Positions 34,730 to 43,412 are shown, counted from the first letter of the stretch. The stretch: 64,000 nucleotides of DNA from Paraburkholderia phytofirmans OLGA172 (GCF_001634365.1 NZ_CP014579.1:3348001-3412000), one strand, 5' to 3'. The notes: generated by a model from the sequence alone, not told the origin. Made by a program: numbers and translations.

Positions 34730-35257
34730 TTAGCGCTTGAGCTTGGCCAGCGGTGAATCCGGCGGATACGTCGGCGTGATCGGTTTGGCTGCGCCGAGCA
34801 TCACGCACATCAACGCGTCTTCCTCACCGATATTCACTTCCGTGCGATACACGCCCGGCGGCACCGAAATCAGATCGCGTTCGCCAAGCACGGCTTCCCA
34901 CGTTTCACCGTCTTTCTCGCAGATCACTTTCATCTTGCCGCGCAGCACGAAGAAAATTTCTTCGACATCCATATGAATATGGCTTGGGCCGATGTTGCCG
35001 GCCGGGATCACCATCGTCGAAAACGTGAAGCCGCCCGCGGGCACCGTGTTCACGTCCTTCGCGACACCCGTGCCGCCCGTGCCGACATAGCGCATTTGCG
35101 CACGGCGATATTTCGGGTCGTAGTCGGCCTGAAACTTCAGCGCGTCCCAGTCATAGCGACGCGTTTCCAGGCGCGCGACGCGGCTGTCCAACCATTGTGC
35201 GAAGCTCGCGTCCGCGGGTTGGTCCCAGGAATTGCGTTCGAGTTCGGCATCCGCCAT
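34730..35257 (-). CDS. cupin-domain protein of the catabolic operon
   Basis: A 175-residue protein. GAAAGGAG lies just before ATG 35257. Metal-binding motif 1 is PSHIHMDVEEIFFVLRGK (HxH, then Glu), motif 2 is DLISVPPGVYRTEV. The last His of the usual set is not obvious, which is seen in some non-dioxygenase cupins. The N-terminal 60 residues (WDQPADASFAQWLDSRVARLETRRYDW) are not recognised. It may be a ring-cleaving enzyme, a hydratase or an isomerase in the pathway. Confidence 0.75.
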   Translation of the reverse strand: MADAELERNSWDQPADASFAQWLDSRVARLETRRYDWDALKFQADYDPKYRRAQMRYVGTGGTGVAKDVNTVPAGGFTFSTMVIPAGNIGPSHIHMDVEEIFFVLRGKMKVICEKDGETWEAVLGERDLISVPPGVYRTEVNIGEEDALMCVMLGAAKPITPTYPPDSPLAKLKR

Positions 35258-35283
35258 CTCTTTCTCCTTTCGATTCGACAAGA

Positions 35284-36060
35284 TCAATTCATCACGAAGC
35301 CGCCGTTGACCGGCAGCAACTGGCCGGTCACGAAGCGCGCGGCATCGGACAACAGGAACAGCACCGGCCCGGTAACGTCGTCGGGCACTTGTGCGCGCGT
35401 CAGCGCTCGGCCTTGCAGGTAATACTCGTGACGCTCGGCGGGCACGTAAGCGGTGGCTTCGACTTCGGTGAGGCCCGGCGCGATCGCGTTGACCGTCACT
35501 TGATGTGCGCCGAACTCGCGCGCCAGCGAGCGGGTCATCGAGATCACGGCGCCCTTGCTCGCGACATACGCGAGCAGCTTCGGCGCGCCCCACATCGCCG
35601 TGTCCGACGCAATGTTGACGATGCTGCCGCGGCCCGAGTCGCGCAGATACGGCAATGCGGCGGTGCTCATCAGCCACGTGCCGCGCACGTTGACGTTCAT
35701 CACGGCGTCCCACGTATCGACCGACAACTCGTCGGCAAACTTTCCGCCCGAGTTGGTGATCGCCGCGTTGTTGATCAGTGCGTCGAGGCCGCCGAGTCGA
35801 GCCGCGGCTTGACCCGCGAACTGCTTGATGCTGGCGGGATCAGCGAGATCCAGCGGCAGATACGTCACCGCGTGTCCTTGCTCGACCAGCGACGCAGCGA
35901 GCGCACGCCCTTCGTCATGCAGCACGTCGCCGAATACGACTTGCGCACCGGCTTGCACCAGCGACAGAACAAACGCTGCGCCGAGACCGCGCGCGCCGCC
36001 GGTCACAAGGACACGCCGGTCTTTGAGTGCTAACAATGCCGGTGACGCTTCGTTATGCAT
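35284..36060 (-). CDS. SDR-family dehydrogenase
   Basis: A 258-residue classical SDR. ATG 36060 lies within the 3' end of the Rieske gene (8-base overlap), which suits coupled translation. Motifs: VLVTGGARGLGAAF (cofactor), INNAAIT, catalytic Ser in VNIASDTAMW, and YVASK (catalytic YxxxK). The C-terminal FVTGQLLPVNGGFV is standard. In this context it may be the dihydrodiol dehydrogenase that rearomatises the Rieske oxygenase product. Confidence 0.9.
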   Translation of the reverse strand: MHNEASPALLALKDRRVLVTGGARGLGAAFVLSLVQAGAQVVFGDVLHDEGRALAASLVEQGHAVTYLPLDLADPASIKQFAGQAAARLGGLDALINNAAITNSGGKFADELSVDTWDAVMNVNVRGTWLMSTAALPYLRDSGRGSIVNIASDTAMWGAPKLLAYVASKGAVISMTRSLAREFGAHQVTVNAIAPGLTEVEATAYVPAERHEYYLQGRALTRAQVPDDVTGPVLFLLSDAARFVTGQLLPVNGGFVMN

Positions 36061-37150
36061 GGCTGTGGCCTGCTGCTTCGGTTTGAGCGCTGCCGGCCTG
36101 AGCAGCCCGAGCGCGATGCGCGTCCAGATCGGCAAAATGCTGCTGCGCGCGCTGACGCAGCATGCGGCGCACACGCGTCATGCCGACGTCGTGCTGATAG
36201 AGGAATTCGTGATTGCGCGCATTCGGCGCCATGCTTTCCAGCACGTAGCGGTCTTGCTCGAGCACGTCCCAATGCAGACCTTCCAGGCGGTTGCGGTACA
36301 TGAAGCGCCATGCGTCGCGCTGCCAGCCCGACACCTTGCGGGTACGCCAGAAGTAAACCTGGCAATTGTTTTCGTCGATAGGCACCGCGAAGCCGATGAT
36401 CCCGAAGTTGCCGCCCGGGCCGAACTTCTTCTTGTAGGGGATCGCGAGGCGCATCCACAGCGTGCCGGTTTCGCCGAGTTCGACCCAGTCGAAATTCACG
36501 TCGCGCTGGCCGACCTTTTCGAACATCAGACCGGTTTCCGTCTTGCGCACGCGCATGTCGGCCTGCTTGTCGCCTTCGGCCATCGAGTGCGAGGTCGCGT
36601 GCAGATAGGCACCGTGCATCGGGTCCATCACGTTGTCGATCGCGTATTGGTAATTGCACTTCCAGTTCGACATGCACAGGAAGTTCGCGTATTCCTCGCC
36701 GACCAGTTCTTCCGGCAGCACGAGCGGCGCGGGTTCTTGATGGGCGTCGTCGCCGAACCACAGGAAGATCGCGCCAGCATGCTCTTCGACCGGATAAGAC
36801 TTCACGCACTTCTGGCCTTCCAGCGGGCAGTTCGAGACGGCCGGGACCTTGGTAACCGTGCCGCCGCCGTCGATTTCAATGCCGTGATACCAGCACGCAA
36901 CGCTGCCGCCAAGGTTCCAGCCGAGCGACAGACGCGCGCCACGGTGCGGGCAGCGGTCTTCGAGCGCGCGGACTTTGCCTTCCTTGCCGCGCCACAGCAC
37001 GATCTGATCGCCGAGGCGCGTGATGCCGACCGGCGCGCCGCCGACTTGCCAGCTCGGTGCAACGGGATACCAGTAGTTGCGCAGGCCACGGTTCAGATAG
37101 GACTGGATCGGGTCGGCCGCGGCTTGAGTCGTTGTATTGGGGGACGTCAT
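36053..37150 (-). CDS. Rieske oxygenase alpha subunit of the catabolic operon
   Basis: A 365-residue protein. The Rieske cluster ligands are CPHRGARLSLG and CWYHGIEID (CxH, CxxH). The mononuclear iron site is DNVMDPMHGAYLH (D..H....H). There is no beta-subunit gene next to it, so it is probably of the homotrimeric (phthalate-dioxygenase-like) class. It pairs with the Rieske ferredoxin (37513), the reductase (25857) and possibly the small protein at 37200. It would hydroxylate or demethylate the pathway substrate. Confidence 0.9.
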   Translation of the reverse strand: MTSPNTTTQAAADPIQSYLNRGLRNYWYPVAPSWQVGGAPVGITRLGDQIVLWRGKEGKVRALEDRCPHRGARLSLGWNLGGSVACWYHGIEIDGGGTVTKVPAVSNCPLEGQKCVKSYPVEEHAGAIFLWFGDDAHQEPAPLVLPEELVGEEYANFLCMSNWKCNYQYAIDNVMDPMHGAYLHATSHSMAEGDKQADMRVRKTETGLMFEKVGQRDVNFDWVELGETGTLWMRLAIPYKKKFGPGGNFGIIGFAVPIDENNCQVYFWRTRKVSGWQRDAWRFMYRNRLEGLHWDVLEQDRYVLESMAPNARNHEFLYQHDVGMTRVRRMLRQRAQQHFADLDAHRARAAQAGSAQTEAAGHSHA

Positions 37151-37199
37151 GAAGAGACTCCGGATGCGAAAGCGGTGAAACGTGTTCGGGAAAGCGCGC

Positions 37200-37511
37200 T
37201 TATTCGGCGAGCAGGCGGAATTCGGCGGCGAGGCGGTCGGCGTCCCACGTGTTGCCTTCCGGGGTGCGGAAGCCCATGCGGTTCAATCCGTCGACGACTT
37301 CTTGCAACTCATTCGCGCCGGCTTCGAAAACCTGTTCGAGCGCATCGCCGAAATCGTTTTCGTATTGGGTCGGCTCCGCTTTACGCGTTTGCCAGACGAA
37401 GTTTTCGGCCTCGCCCGGCTTCTCGATCACGCCCTTGCCGGCGACATTGTTCGGCTGCGGCGCGAGCCACGGCTTCAGGAAGGGATTGAAGTTCACGGTT
37501 TGCTCTCGCAT
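37200..37511 (-). CDS. small recombinase-like HTH protein associated with Rieske oxygenases
   Basis: A 103-residue protein between the Rieske ferredoxin (1 bp away) and alpha-subunit genes. The N-terminus is Pro/Asn-rich (NFNPFLKPWLAPQPNNVAGKG). Residues about 70-95 (LQEVVDGLNRMGFRTPEGNTWDADRLAAEF) resemble the helix-turn-helix found at the end of serine recombinases (LNxxGxxTPxGxxW), and I recall this annotation near other Rieske genes. There is no recombinase domain. It may be an assembly factor or small subunit of the oxygenase rather than a DNA-binding protein. Confidence 0.7.
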   Translation of the reverse strand: MREQTVNFNPFLKPWLAPQPNNVAGKGVIEKPGEAENFVWQTRKAEPTQYENDFGDALEQVFEAGANELQEVVDGLNRMGFRTPEGNTWDADRLAAEFRLLAE

Positions 37512-37512
37512 G

Positions 37513-37827
37513 TCATTCCACCTTGATCTGGATTTCTTCGCCGGCGAGACGTACCGAGTACATCTTCAGGTCGCGGCCACCGGGCTCTTTCAAGCACTTG
37601 CCGGTCGGGATATGGAACACGGCTTCGTGCAGCGGGCATTCGACGGTGTCGCCGTCGACAAAGCCCTGCGTCAGCAACGCGTACGCATGGGGGCAGACGT
37701 TTTCCAGCGCGTACAGCGCATCGCCCACCTTGTAGATGCCGATTTCGGTGCCGTCGAGTTTGAACTCGAGCGGCGCGTCTTCGGACAGGTCGCCGGCATG
37801 GCCGGCGCAGCGCCATTGTTCAGTCAT
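37513..37827 (-). CDS. Rieske-type ferredoxin, first gene of the catabolic operon
   Basis: A 104-residue [2Fe-2S] protein. Cluster ligands are CPHAYALL and CPLHEAVF (CxH ... CxxH), as in BphA3-like ferredoxins. It shuttles electrons from the reductase (25857) to the oxygenase (36053). An AGGAGAAGG Shine-Dalgarno lies at about 37833-37841. It is the first gene after the operator palindrome at 37851. Confidence 0.92.
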   Translation of the reverse strand: MTEQWRCAGHAGDLSEDAPLEFKLDGTEIGIYKVGDALYALENVCPHAYALLTQGFVDGDTVECPLHEAVFHIPTGKCLKEPGGRDLKMYSVRLAGEEIQIKVE

Positions 37828-37850
37828 TTCTCGCCTTCTCCTGAAGCTAT

Positions 37851-37870
37851 ATGTTCCATATACGGAACAT
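37851..37870. promoter_or_regulatory. perfect palindrome, candidate IclR operator
   Basis: ATGTTCC, a 6-bp spacer ATATAC, and GGAACAT form a perfect inverted repeat of 7-bp arms. It lies 24 bp upstream of the first gene of the operon and just downstream of a candidate -10. Similar half-sites (GTGGAACAT at 38148-38156) lie before the divergent porin gene. Two IclR genes flank this region. Placement downstream of the -10 suits repression. Confidence 0.6.
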
Positions 37871-37887
37871 CAGTTCGTGTATGGATA

Positions 37888-37893
37888 ATTATA
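37888..37893 (-). promoter_or_regulatory. candidate -10 of the catabolic operon
   Basis: The complement reads TATAAT. No convincing -35 is seen at 16-18 bp (TTCTCT at best), so this promoter would be expected to need an activator or be weak. The Shine-Dalgarno and start of the Rieske ferredoxin gene follow at about 50-60 bp. Confidence 0.45.
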
Positions 37894-38113
37894 GGAGTGG
37901 CTTCGGCTAGAGAAAATAGAAATCTGGGCCGGTAGGGGAAAACACCGACTGTGGCATCCACAAGACAGCTTTCCGTGAACTGACGTGAATGGCCGAATTT
38001 GCTTGAAAGCCTTTATGGGCTTCGGTTTTGCCATAATTTTCAGACGAATAGCCAAGCCCGCATACGGGTTTGTACGGGGTCCGAAAATTTACTTTGACCA
38101 CGCCTAGACTCAC

Positions 38114-38156
38114 TATAATTTTCCATAGGCGATACAAAGGCCCATAGGTGGAACAT
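38114..38156 (+). promoter_or_regulatory. candidate porin promoter and regulator half-sites
   Basis: TATAAT at 38114-38119, with TTGACC 14 bp before it (short spacing). Just after it, CCATAGG occurs at 38123-38129 and 38142-38148 as a direct repeat, and GTGGAACAT matches half of the palindrome at 37851. Further upstream, AATTTTCAGAC (about 38034) and GTCCGAAAATT (about 38080) form an interrupted dyad. The gene-free stretch 37828-38267 therefore seems to be one divergent control region. Confidence 0.4.
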
Positions 38157-38267
38157 AAAGAGGTGCGGTTTTGGCGCATAAACCCGAAGCTGCATTCAAC
38201 CCAAAGCAAGGATCAGGGACGACGAAATCGGCGCGAGCTATCCGTCGTGTGATCAGGAGAACCAACG

Positions 38268-39344
38268 GTGAAGCACATCATTGCGGCGGCCGGCTTGACG
38301 GCAATCTGCGCAACGACTGGCGCATGGGCGCAAAGCAGTGTGACGTTATACGGCAGCCTGGATTCCGGTATCGCGTATATCAGCAATGCAGGCGGCCATT
38401 CGAAGTGGATCGAGGAGCAAGGCAACATGCAGCCGGACCGCTGGGGCCTGAGGGGCGCTGAGGATTTGGGCGCTGGTCTGAAGACGGTTTTCCAGCTGGA
38501 AAACGGCTTCTATACGAACACGGGGGCGTTCGCCAAAGCCGGCGCGCTGTTCAATCGCCAGGCGTTCGTGGGCTTGAGTTCGGACCAGATCGGCACTGTG
38601 ACGCTCGGCCATCAAACGCCGTTCAGCTTCGACGTGCTGGGTCCGTTTAGCACGGGTTATCAGGCCGCGAGCTGGTACGCGTTCCACCCGGGCAACATCG
38701 ACGAACTCGCCGACACGGGCGTGGTGCCATTCGACAATTCGGTGAAGTTCCGCTCGGCGAGTTTCGCCGGCTTCTCGGTCGGCGCGATGATGGGTCTTGG
38801 CAACACGACCAACTTCTCGACCGGCAAGACACTGAGCTTTGCACTTAGTTATGCGAATGGTCCGTTCAGAGCCGGCGCGACCTATGCGAACGAGCACGAC
38901 CGTACACCCTCGATCGTGACGACGGGCATCACCCACTTCCAGGGTGTCGCCGCGGCAAACTACACGGCGGACAAGGTCGAGAACATGGGCGCGGGCGCGT
39001 CATATCAATTCGGCAAGCTGCTGGTGCATGGTTTGTACACGCGTGTGAAGCTGGAGTCGCCCGGCCATTCGGACACGTATCAGAGCTACGACGTGGGTGC
39101 GAACTACCAGTTCACGCCGTTCAACAGCGTTGCCGGCGGCGCCGCGACCACGACCCTGGCCGGCCATCGCTGGACGCAGTTCGAGATCGGCGATATCTAC
39201 GCGCTGTCGAAGTCGACGCAGTTGTATGTGAATGCGCTGTATGAGCGCGCAGGCTCAAATACGGACGCCGCGTTCTTTACGGCGGGTGTGTCGAGCGGCC
39301 GGAACCAGACGATTATTCTGACGGGTATCCACCACTCGTTCTGA
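38268..39344 (+). CDS. outer-membrane porin (Burkholderia OmpC-like)
   Basis: A 358-residue protein with GTG start preceded by AGGAG. Residues 1-22 are a signal peptide ending GAWA. The mature N-terminus QSSVTLYGSLDSGIAYISN and the motif RWGLRGAEDLGAGLKTVFQLENGF are hallmarks of the beta-proteobacterial trimeric porins, and the C-terminus ends in Phe (GIHHSF), needed for outer membrane insertion. It is divergent from the catabolic operon and probably admits its substrate. Confidence 0.93.
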   Translation: MKHIIAAAGLTAICATTGAWAQSSVTLYGSLDSGIAYISNAGGHSKWIEEQGNMQPDRWGLRGAEDLGAGLKTVFQLENGFYTNTGAFAKAGALFNRQAFVGLSSDQIGTVTLGHQTPFSFDVLGPFSTGYQAASWYAFHPGNIDELADTGVVPFDNSVKFRSASFAGFSVGAMMGLGNTTNFSTGKTLSFALSYANGPFRAGATYANEHDRTPSIVTTGITHFQGVAAANYTADKVENMGAGASYQFGKLLVHGLYTRVKLESPGHSDTYQSYDVGANYQFTPFNSVAGGAATTTLAGHRWTQFEIGDIYALSKSTQLYVNALYERAGSNTDAAFFTAGVSSGRNQTIILTGIHHSF

Positions 39345-39390
39345 TGTCAGTCATGTCGGTGTCGCTGCCAACGTCGACGCCGTAAAGCAA

Positions 39391-39427
39391 ACGGCCCGGC
39401 TGCTTACGCACCCGGGCCGTTTTATAT
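39391..39427. terminator. hairpin terminator between porin and IclR genes
   Basis: ACGGCCCGG (39391-39399) and CCGGGCCGT (39412-39420) form a perfect 9-bp stem with a 12-base loop, followed by TTTATAT. It lies 46 bp after the porin stop and 20 bp from the end of the converging IclR gene, so it may serve both. Confidence 0.8.
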
Positions 39428-39447
39428 AAGCGAAAACAGAAGCCGGT

Positions 39448-40419
39448 TCAGTTCGCCGCAACCGGCTTGCGACGCGCTTGAGCCGCAGTCGGATCATCCG
39501 GCCGCGGACGATAGCTGAGCCGCTCGGACAACTCGAGCGCCGCCTGGCAAACCGCGATGATGAGCGGCTCCCGTTCTTCCGCTTCGCCGATATCGGAACG
39601 TGGAATGGTGACCGTCAGCGCGGCCGTGATCTTGCCGCTTTGATCGCGCACCGGCGCGCTCACGACCGAAATCCCTCGTTCGAAAGACGCTTCGCTCAAT
39701 GCATAACCGAGCGCCGCGCTTTCGCGCACTTTCCCATACAGTTCTTCGACAGTCGCCGGCGTGCGTTCGGTGAAACGTTCGAGTTGCGGCTCGGGGTACA
39801 ACTGGCGCAATTCGTCGAAGCTCAAATCGCCCATCAGCACCTGACCATGGACTGTGGCATGCGCCGGCAGACGCGTCCCGACATGCACCTTCACCGAACT
39901 GAACATCGGCTCATGGGTTTGCGCTTTGGCGACGAACACCACGTCGCGCTGGTCGCGGATCAGCAGATGCGTGCTGAGGCCGGTCGCGTCGCGCAAACGT
40001 TCGAGAATCGGCGTGCCGACGTCGGTGAGTTCGAGCGAACTCAAGTATTCGAAACCGAGCCGCAGCACCGCGACGCTCAGACGAAAGTAGCGATCGCCGT
40101 TCACGCGCTCGAGAAAGCCTAAAGCTTCGAGCGTTTGCAATAGACGAAATGTGGTGGTGCGCGGAATGCCGATGCGCTTCGACAATTCGGGCGCACCCAG
40201 AATCGGCTCGCGCGCGCTGAATTCCGCGAGGATGCGCAGGCCGCGCTCCAGCCCCGGCACGAGATAAGTCGATCCGCCGGTGCTCTCTTCATCGCTGGAA
40301 TCGGGGGCATCGGCGCCATCCGCGCGGGACAATGCCGCATCGTCCTGCGAAGCCGGGACTGTCGCACCACGTGGCCTTGAGTGCTTGCGTCCCGCTCCTG
40401 TCTGCTCTTCTTTTGCCAT
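39448..40419 (-). CDS. IclR-family transcriptional regulator (flanking)
   Basis: A 323-residue regulator, converging on the porin gene. HTH: VPGLERGLRILAEF, LGAPELSKRIGIPRTTTFRLLQTLEALGFLE. Effector domain: GTRLPAHATVHGQVLMGD, FERGISVVSAPVRD. It is very similar to the protein at 32897-33799 except for a longer, charged N-terminus (AKEEQTGAGRKHSRPRG) and an extended C-terminus. It probably works on the same operators as the paralogue, perhaps with a different effector. Confidence 0.92.
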   Translation of the reverse strand: MAKEEQTGAGRKHSRPRGATVPASQDDAALSRADGADAPDSSDEESTGGSTYLVPGLERGLRILAEFSAREPILGAPELSKRIGIPRTTTFRLLQTLEALGFLERVNGDRYFRLSVAVLRLGFEYLSSLELTDVGTPILERLRDATGLSTHLLIRDQRDVVFVAKAQTHEPMFSSVKVHVGTRLPAHATVHGQVLMGDLSFDELRQLYPEPQLERFTERTPATVEELYGKVRESAALGYALSEASFERGISVVSAPVRDQSGKITAALTVTIPRSDIGEAEEREPLIIAVCQAALELSERLSYRPRPDDPTAAQARRKPVAAN

Positions 40420-40591
40420 CTTGGCTGCCGTTTCTGCTGTTCATCGGGTACAGGTCAACATGATAGCGCGAAGCATGCGGCCTTCCGCGCCACCGCCATC
40501 GTTTCGCTCGGTGCTATCCTTTGGTGCGGTCCATCGCGCAAGGTCTCACTGCCGCGCGTTGACTCCCGCCAGGCGTCCGGAGGCCACGCTC

Positions 40592-40879
40592 ATGTCCGAT
40601 TCCGTTCAGATCCAGGTTGCCGACTCACATCTTTATCCGGGCTGCGCAGTGCATATCGCGCACCTGCCCGAACCGGCCCGCGAGGCCGAGGCTATAGTCG
40701 AATTCGCGGACGGCTCCGGCGCGCATGCCACCTGCCATCGGCGGACTTTCGACGAACTCGAATTGACCGTTGACGGTTACGCTACGCGGAGGCGTCATCC
40801 TGTGGACGCCAGACAATGGCTTCTGCTCGCCGTCGATTCGACGCACAACAGTTGGCGCGTGAAGCGACGATTACCTTAG
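40592..40879 (+). CDS. 95-residue hypothetical protein
   Basis: GGAGG precedes ATG 40592 at suitable spacing. The product (SDSVQIQVADSHLYPGCAVHIAHLPEPAREAEAIVEF...) appears to be a small all-beta protein without signal peptide; I do not recognise the family. Its C-terminus is basic (SWRVKRRLP). It stands alone between the IclR gene and the phosphoesterase gene. Confidence 0.6.
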   Translation: MSDSVQIQVADSHLYPGCAVHIAHLPEPAREAEAIVEFADGSGAHATCHRRTFDELELTVDGYATRRRHPVDARQWLLLAVDSTHNSWRVKRRLP

Positions 40880-41012
40880 CTGTGCCGGAACCGTCCGGCC
40901 ACCTCGACTCCGAGACTCTGAACCCGGTGCCGCGCGCACGCCGCCCCGAGCCGCAGTTATCTCGCTCTATCTGGCTGTTATGCGCCCGTCACGCTAACCA
41001 CGAAACCTACCG

Positions 41013-42698
41013 ATGACAGACAACGACTCCACCCTGCCGCCGAACCCCGACAACGCCCCCGACGATCCCGAGCGCCGCCGTGTCCTGACCGGGCTTGCGG
41101 CGGTCGGCATCGGACTCGCGCTAACCGGCTGCAAGACCGAGCAAAGTACCGCGAGCGACACGGCGCCGCGCAGTGCCGCAGACTTGCGGCTCGACGCCGC
41201 GCTACGCGACCAGGTCAAGCAGATCGTGGTGATCTACGCCGAGAACCGCAGCTTCGCGAACCTGTACGGCAACTTTCCCGGCGTCCAGCATCCACTCGAC
41301 GCGGTGAGCGCGGAGCGTTATCTGCAACTCGATCGCGACGGCAAGACGCCGCTGCCGCGCCTGCCAGCAATCTGGGGCGGCCTCGTGCCGCAAGCGCAGG
41401 AGGTGGACGGCAAGCGCTACATGATCGGTCAGAAGGACATTGGCAACTTGCGCAACGGTCCGTTCCACATCGCCGACGCGCAAGGCGCGCCGCTGCCGAA
41501 CGGCGTAATCACGCGCGATCTGGTGCATCGCTTCTATCAGAACCAGATGCAGATCAACGCCGGGCGCAACAATCAGTTCGCCGCATGGGGCGATTCCGGC
41601 GGCCTGGTCATGGGGCATTACCGCAATTCCGCCGACACGCTGCGTCTGTGGAATCTCGCGCAGCAATACACGCTGTGCGACAACTTCTTTATGGCCGCCT
41701 TCGGCGGTTCGTGGCTGAACCACATCTTTCTGATCGCGGCGCAGGCGCCGTTCTATCCCGACATCCACAACAGTCCGGCGAAGAAGATGGTCTCGGTGGT
41801 GGACGGAGACGATCCGACCGGCACGCGGCTCAAGCTGGCGGCCGACTCTCCCCCTTCCGCGCTCGACGGTCCGCCGAAATTCGTCAACGACGGCGCGTTT
41901 ACCGCCGACGGCTACGCCGTCAACACGATGGCGCCGCCCTACCAGCCGAGTAACGTGCGTCCGGCCGAAGGCGGCAATCCCGCCTTTGCCGATCCGTCGA
42001 ATCCGCGCGTACTGCCGCCGCAAAACTTCGCGACGATCGGCGACCGTCTAACGGACAAGGGCATTGACTGGGCGTGGTACAGCGGTGCGTGGCAGTACGC
42101 GTTGGAGCATCAGGACACGGGCGCAGTGCCTGACTTCCAGTACCACCATCAGCCGTTCAACTACTTCATCCATTACGCACCGGGCACTGCCGCGCGGCGC
42201 AAGTATCTGCGCGATGCGGGCCTCGGCGACGACGCCTCCACCAACCGCCTGATCGCCGATATCGATGCGGGGCGTTTGCCGCCAGTCACGTTCTACAAGC
42301 CGCAGGGCGATCTGAACATGCATGCGGGGTATGCCGACGTCGCATCGGGGGATCGTCACATCGCGAATGTGATCGAGCATATTCAGCGCGGCCCGCAATG
42401 GGCCAATACGGTCGTGGTCGTCACGGTGGACGAGAACGGCGGCTGGTGGGATCCGGTCTCACCGCCGAAGGGCGACCGTTGGGGGCCGGGATCGCGAATT
42501 CCCGCGTTGGTGATTTCGCCGTTGGCGAAGAAGGGCTATGTCGATCATACGGTGTACGACACCAATTCGATTCTTCGCCTGATTAGCCGCGTGCATGGGC
42601 TGGCGCCACTCGACGGGGTTGTCGCACGAGATCGGGCTTTTGCACAGAATGGCTTGGCGCCGCTTGGGGATTTGACGGGTACGTTGGATCTGGCCTGA
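41013..42698 (+). CDS. AcpA-type acid phosphatase / phospholipase C-like phosphoesterase
   Basis: A 561-residue exported enzyme of the phosphoesterase family (acid phosphatase A, non-haemolytic PLC). The N-terminus has a twin-arginine-like motif (ERRRVLTG, Arg21-23), a hydrophobic stretch and a lipobox LTGC with Cys40, so it may be a Tat-exported lipoprotein. Metal and active-site regions are IYAENRSFANLYGNFPG, AFGGSWLNHIFLIAAQ, FYKPQGDLNMHAGYADV and VVTVDENGGWWDPV. It hydrolyses phosphomonoesters or phospholipids outside the cytoplasm. It is probably monocistronic. Confidence 0.88.
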   Translation: MTDNDSTLPPNPDNAPDDPERRRVLTGLAAVGIGLALTGCKTEQSTASDTAPRSAADLRLDAALRDQVKQIVVIYAENRSFANLYGNFPGVQHPLDAVSAERYLQLDRDGKTPLPRLPAIWGGLVPQAQEVDGKRYMIGQKDIGNLRNGPFHIADAQGAPLPNGVITRDLVHRFYQNQMQINAGRNNQFAAWGDSGGLVMGHYRNSADTLRLWNLAQQYTLCDNFFMAAFGGSWLNHIFLIAAQAPFYPDIHNSPAKKMVSVVDGDDPTGTRLKLAADSPPSALDGPPKFVNDGAFTADGYAVNTMAPPYQPSNVRPAEGGNPAFADPSNPRVLPPQNFATIGDRLTDKGIDWAWYSGAWQYALEHQDTGAVPDFQYHHQPFNYFIHYAPGTAARRKYLRDAGLGDDASTNRLIADIDAGRLPPVTFYKPQGDLNMHAGYADVASGDRHIANVIEHIQRGPQWANTVVVVTVDENGGWWDPVSPPKGDRWGPGSRIPALVISPLAKKGYVDHTVYDTNSILRLISRVHGLAPLDGVVARDRAFAQNGLAPLGDLTGTLDLA

Positions 42699-42737
42699 GT
42701 CGCTTAACTATCTCAGGGGTGGGCAGCAGCACGTCAA

Positions 42738-43412
42738 TCACTGCGCCACCCCGTGCAGCTTCGCAATTACCGAGTCCGAAATCTCTTGTGCGGTCTTCTT
42801 GATCGTCTTTTTCTCGTCGCCGCTCGCCATCACGAACTTGGCCGCGATCACGTACGGATTGAGTTTGATCGCCGCACCAGGCTTTCCCTTGCTGTCGGCC
42901 TCTTCGACGGCCTGATAGAGCGGCGGCAAATCAGCCGTCCCCAGGCTGTCGCACGATACCGCTACCTGAATATCGTTCTGACCCGCACCAAAACCGACCA
43001 TCGCACGTCTTAGACGATTGCCTTCGTCGACACTCAGAAACACGCCGCGCACTTGCCAACCCGCTGCGGGTAGTGGCTGACTGGGTGCAATGCGACGCGC
43101 GTCGACGCCACCTTTTTTCAAATCCGCAGTCAGCGCGTCCGCCATCTCGTTCACGATGTCCCTGGCGTGATCCTCGGGATTCTTGTCCTGGCCCAACGGT
43201 CCCGGACCGCTCGGCAGCAGACCGCGCAGGCGGCGCACACGTTGACCCGGTCCGCTGTCAGGTTTCACGTTGGCCACGTCGAGTTCGAAGTCGGACACAT
43301 AGACGATCGGCGCCGGCGCTGCAAAGGGGGTGCTGTCCGCCGCCGCACCGAGCGTCGATACCGCGCCCAGGCATCCCGCCACCATCGTGAGTTGCAGAAA
43401 TCGACCCAGCAT
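42738..43412 (-). CDS. DUF4410 periplasmic protein
   Basis: A 224-residue protein. I chose ATG 43412, which has GGAG eight bases upstream and begins the signal peptide MLGRFLQLTMVAGCLGAVSTLGAAA. The mature domain (PIVYVSDFELDVANVKPD, ARDIVNEMADALTADLKKGGVDA, GWQVRGVFLSVDEGNRLRRAMVGFGAGQNDIQV) matches DUF4410, whose role is unknown but often linked to outer membrane proteins. Confidence 0.8.
   Translation of the reverse strand: MLGRFLQLTMVAGCLGAVSTLGAAADSTPFAAPAPIVYVSDFELDVANVKPDSGPGQRVRRLRGLLPSGPGPLGQDKNPEDHARDIVNEMADALTADLKKGGVDARRIAPSQPLPAAGWQVRGVFLSVDEGNRLRRAMVGFGAGQNDIQVAVSCDSLGTADLPPLYQAVEEADSKGKPGAAIKLNPYVIAAKFVMASGDEKKTIKKTAQEISDSVIAKLHGVAQ

Noticed and set aside
35825..37489. 554-codon open frame on the plus strand
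   Set aside because: Antisense to the SDR, Rieske alpha and small HTH genes; a product of GC-rich codon bias.
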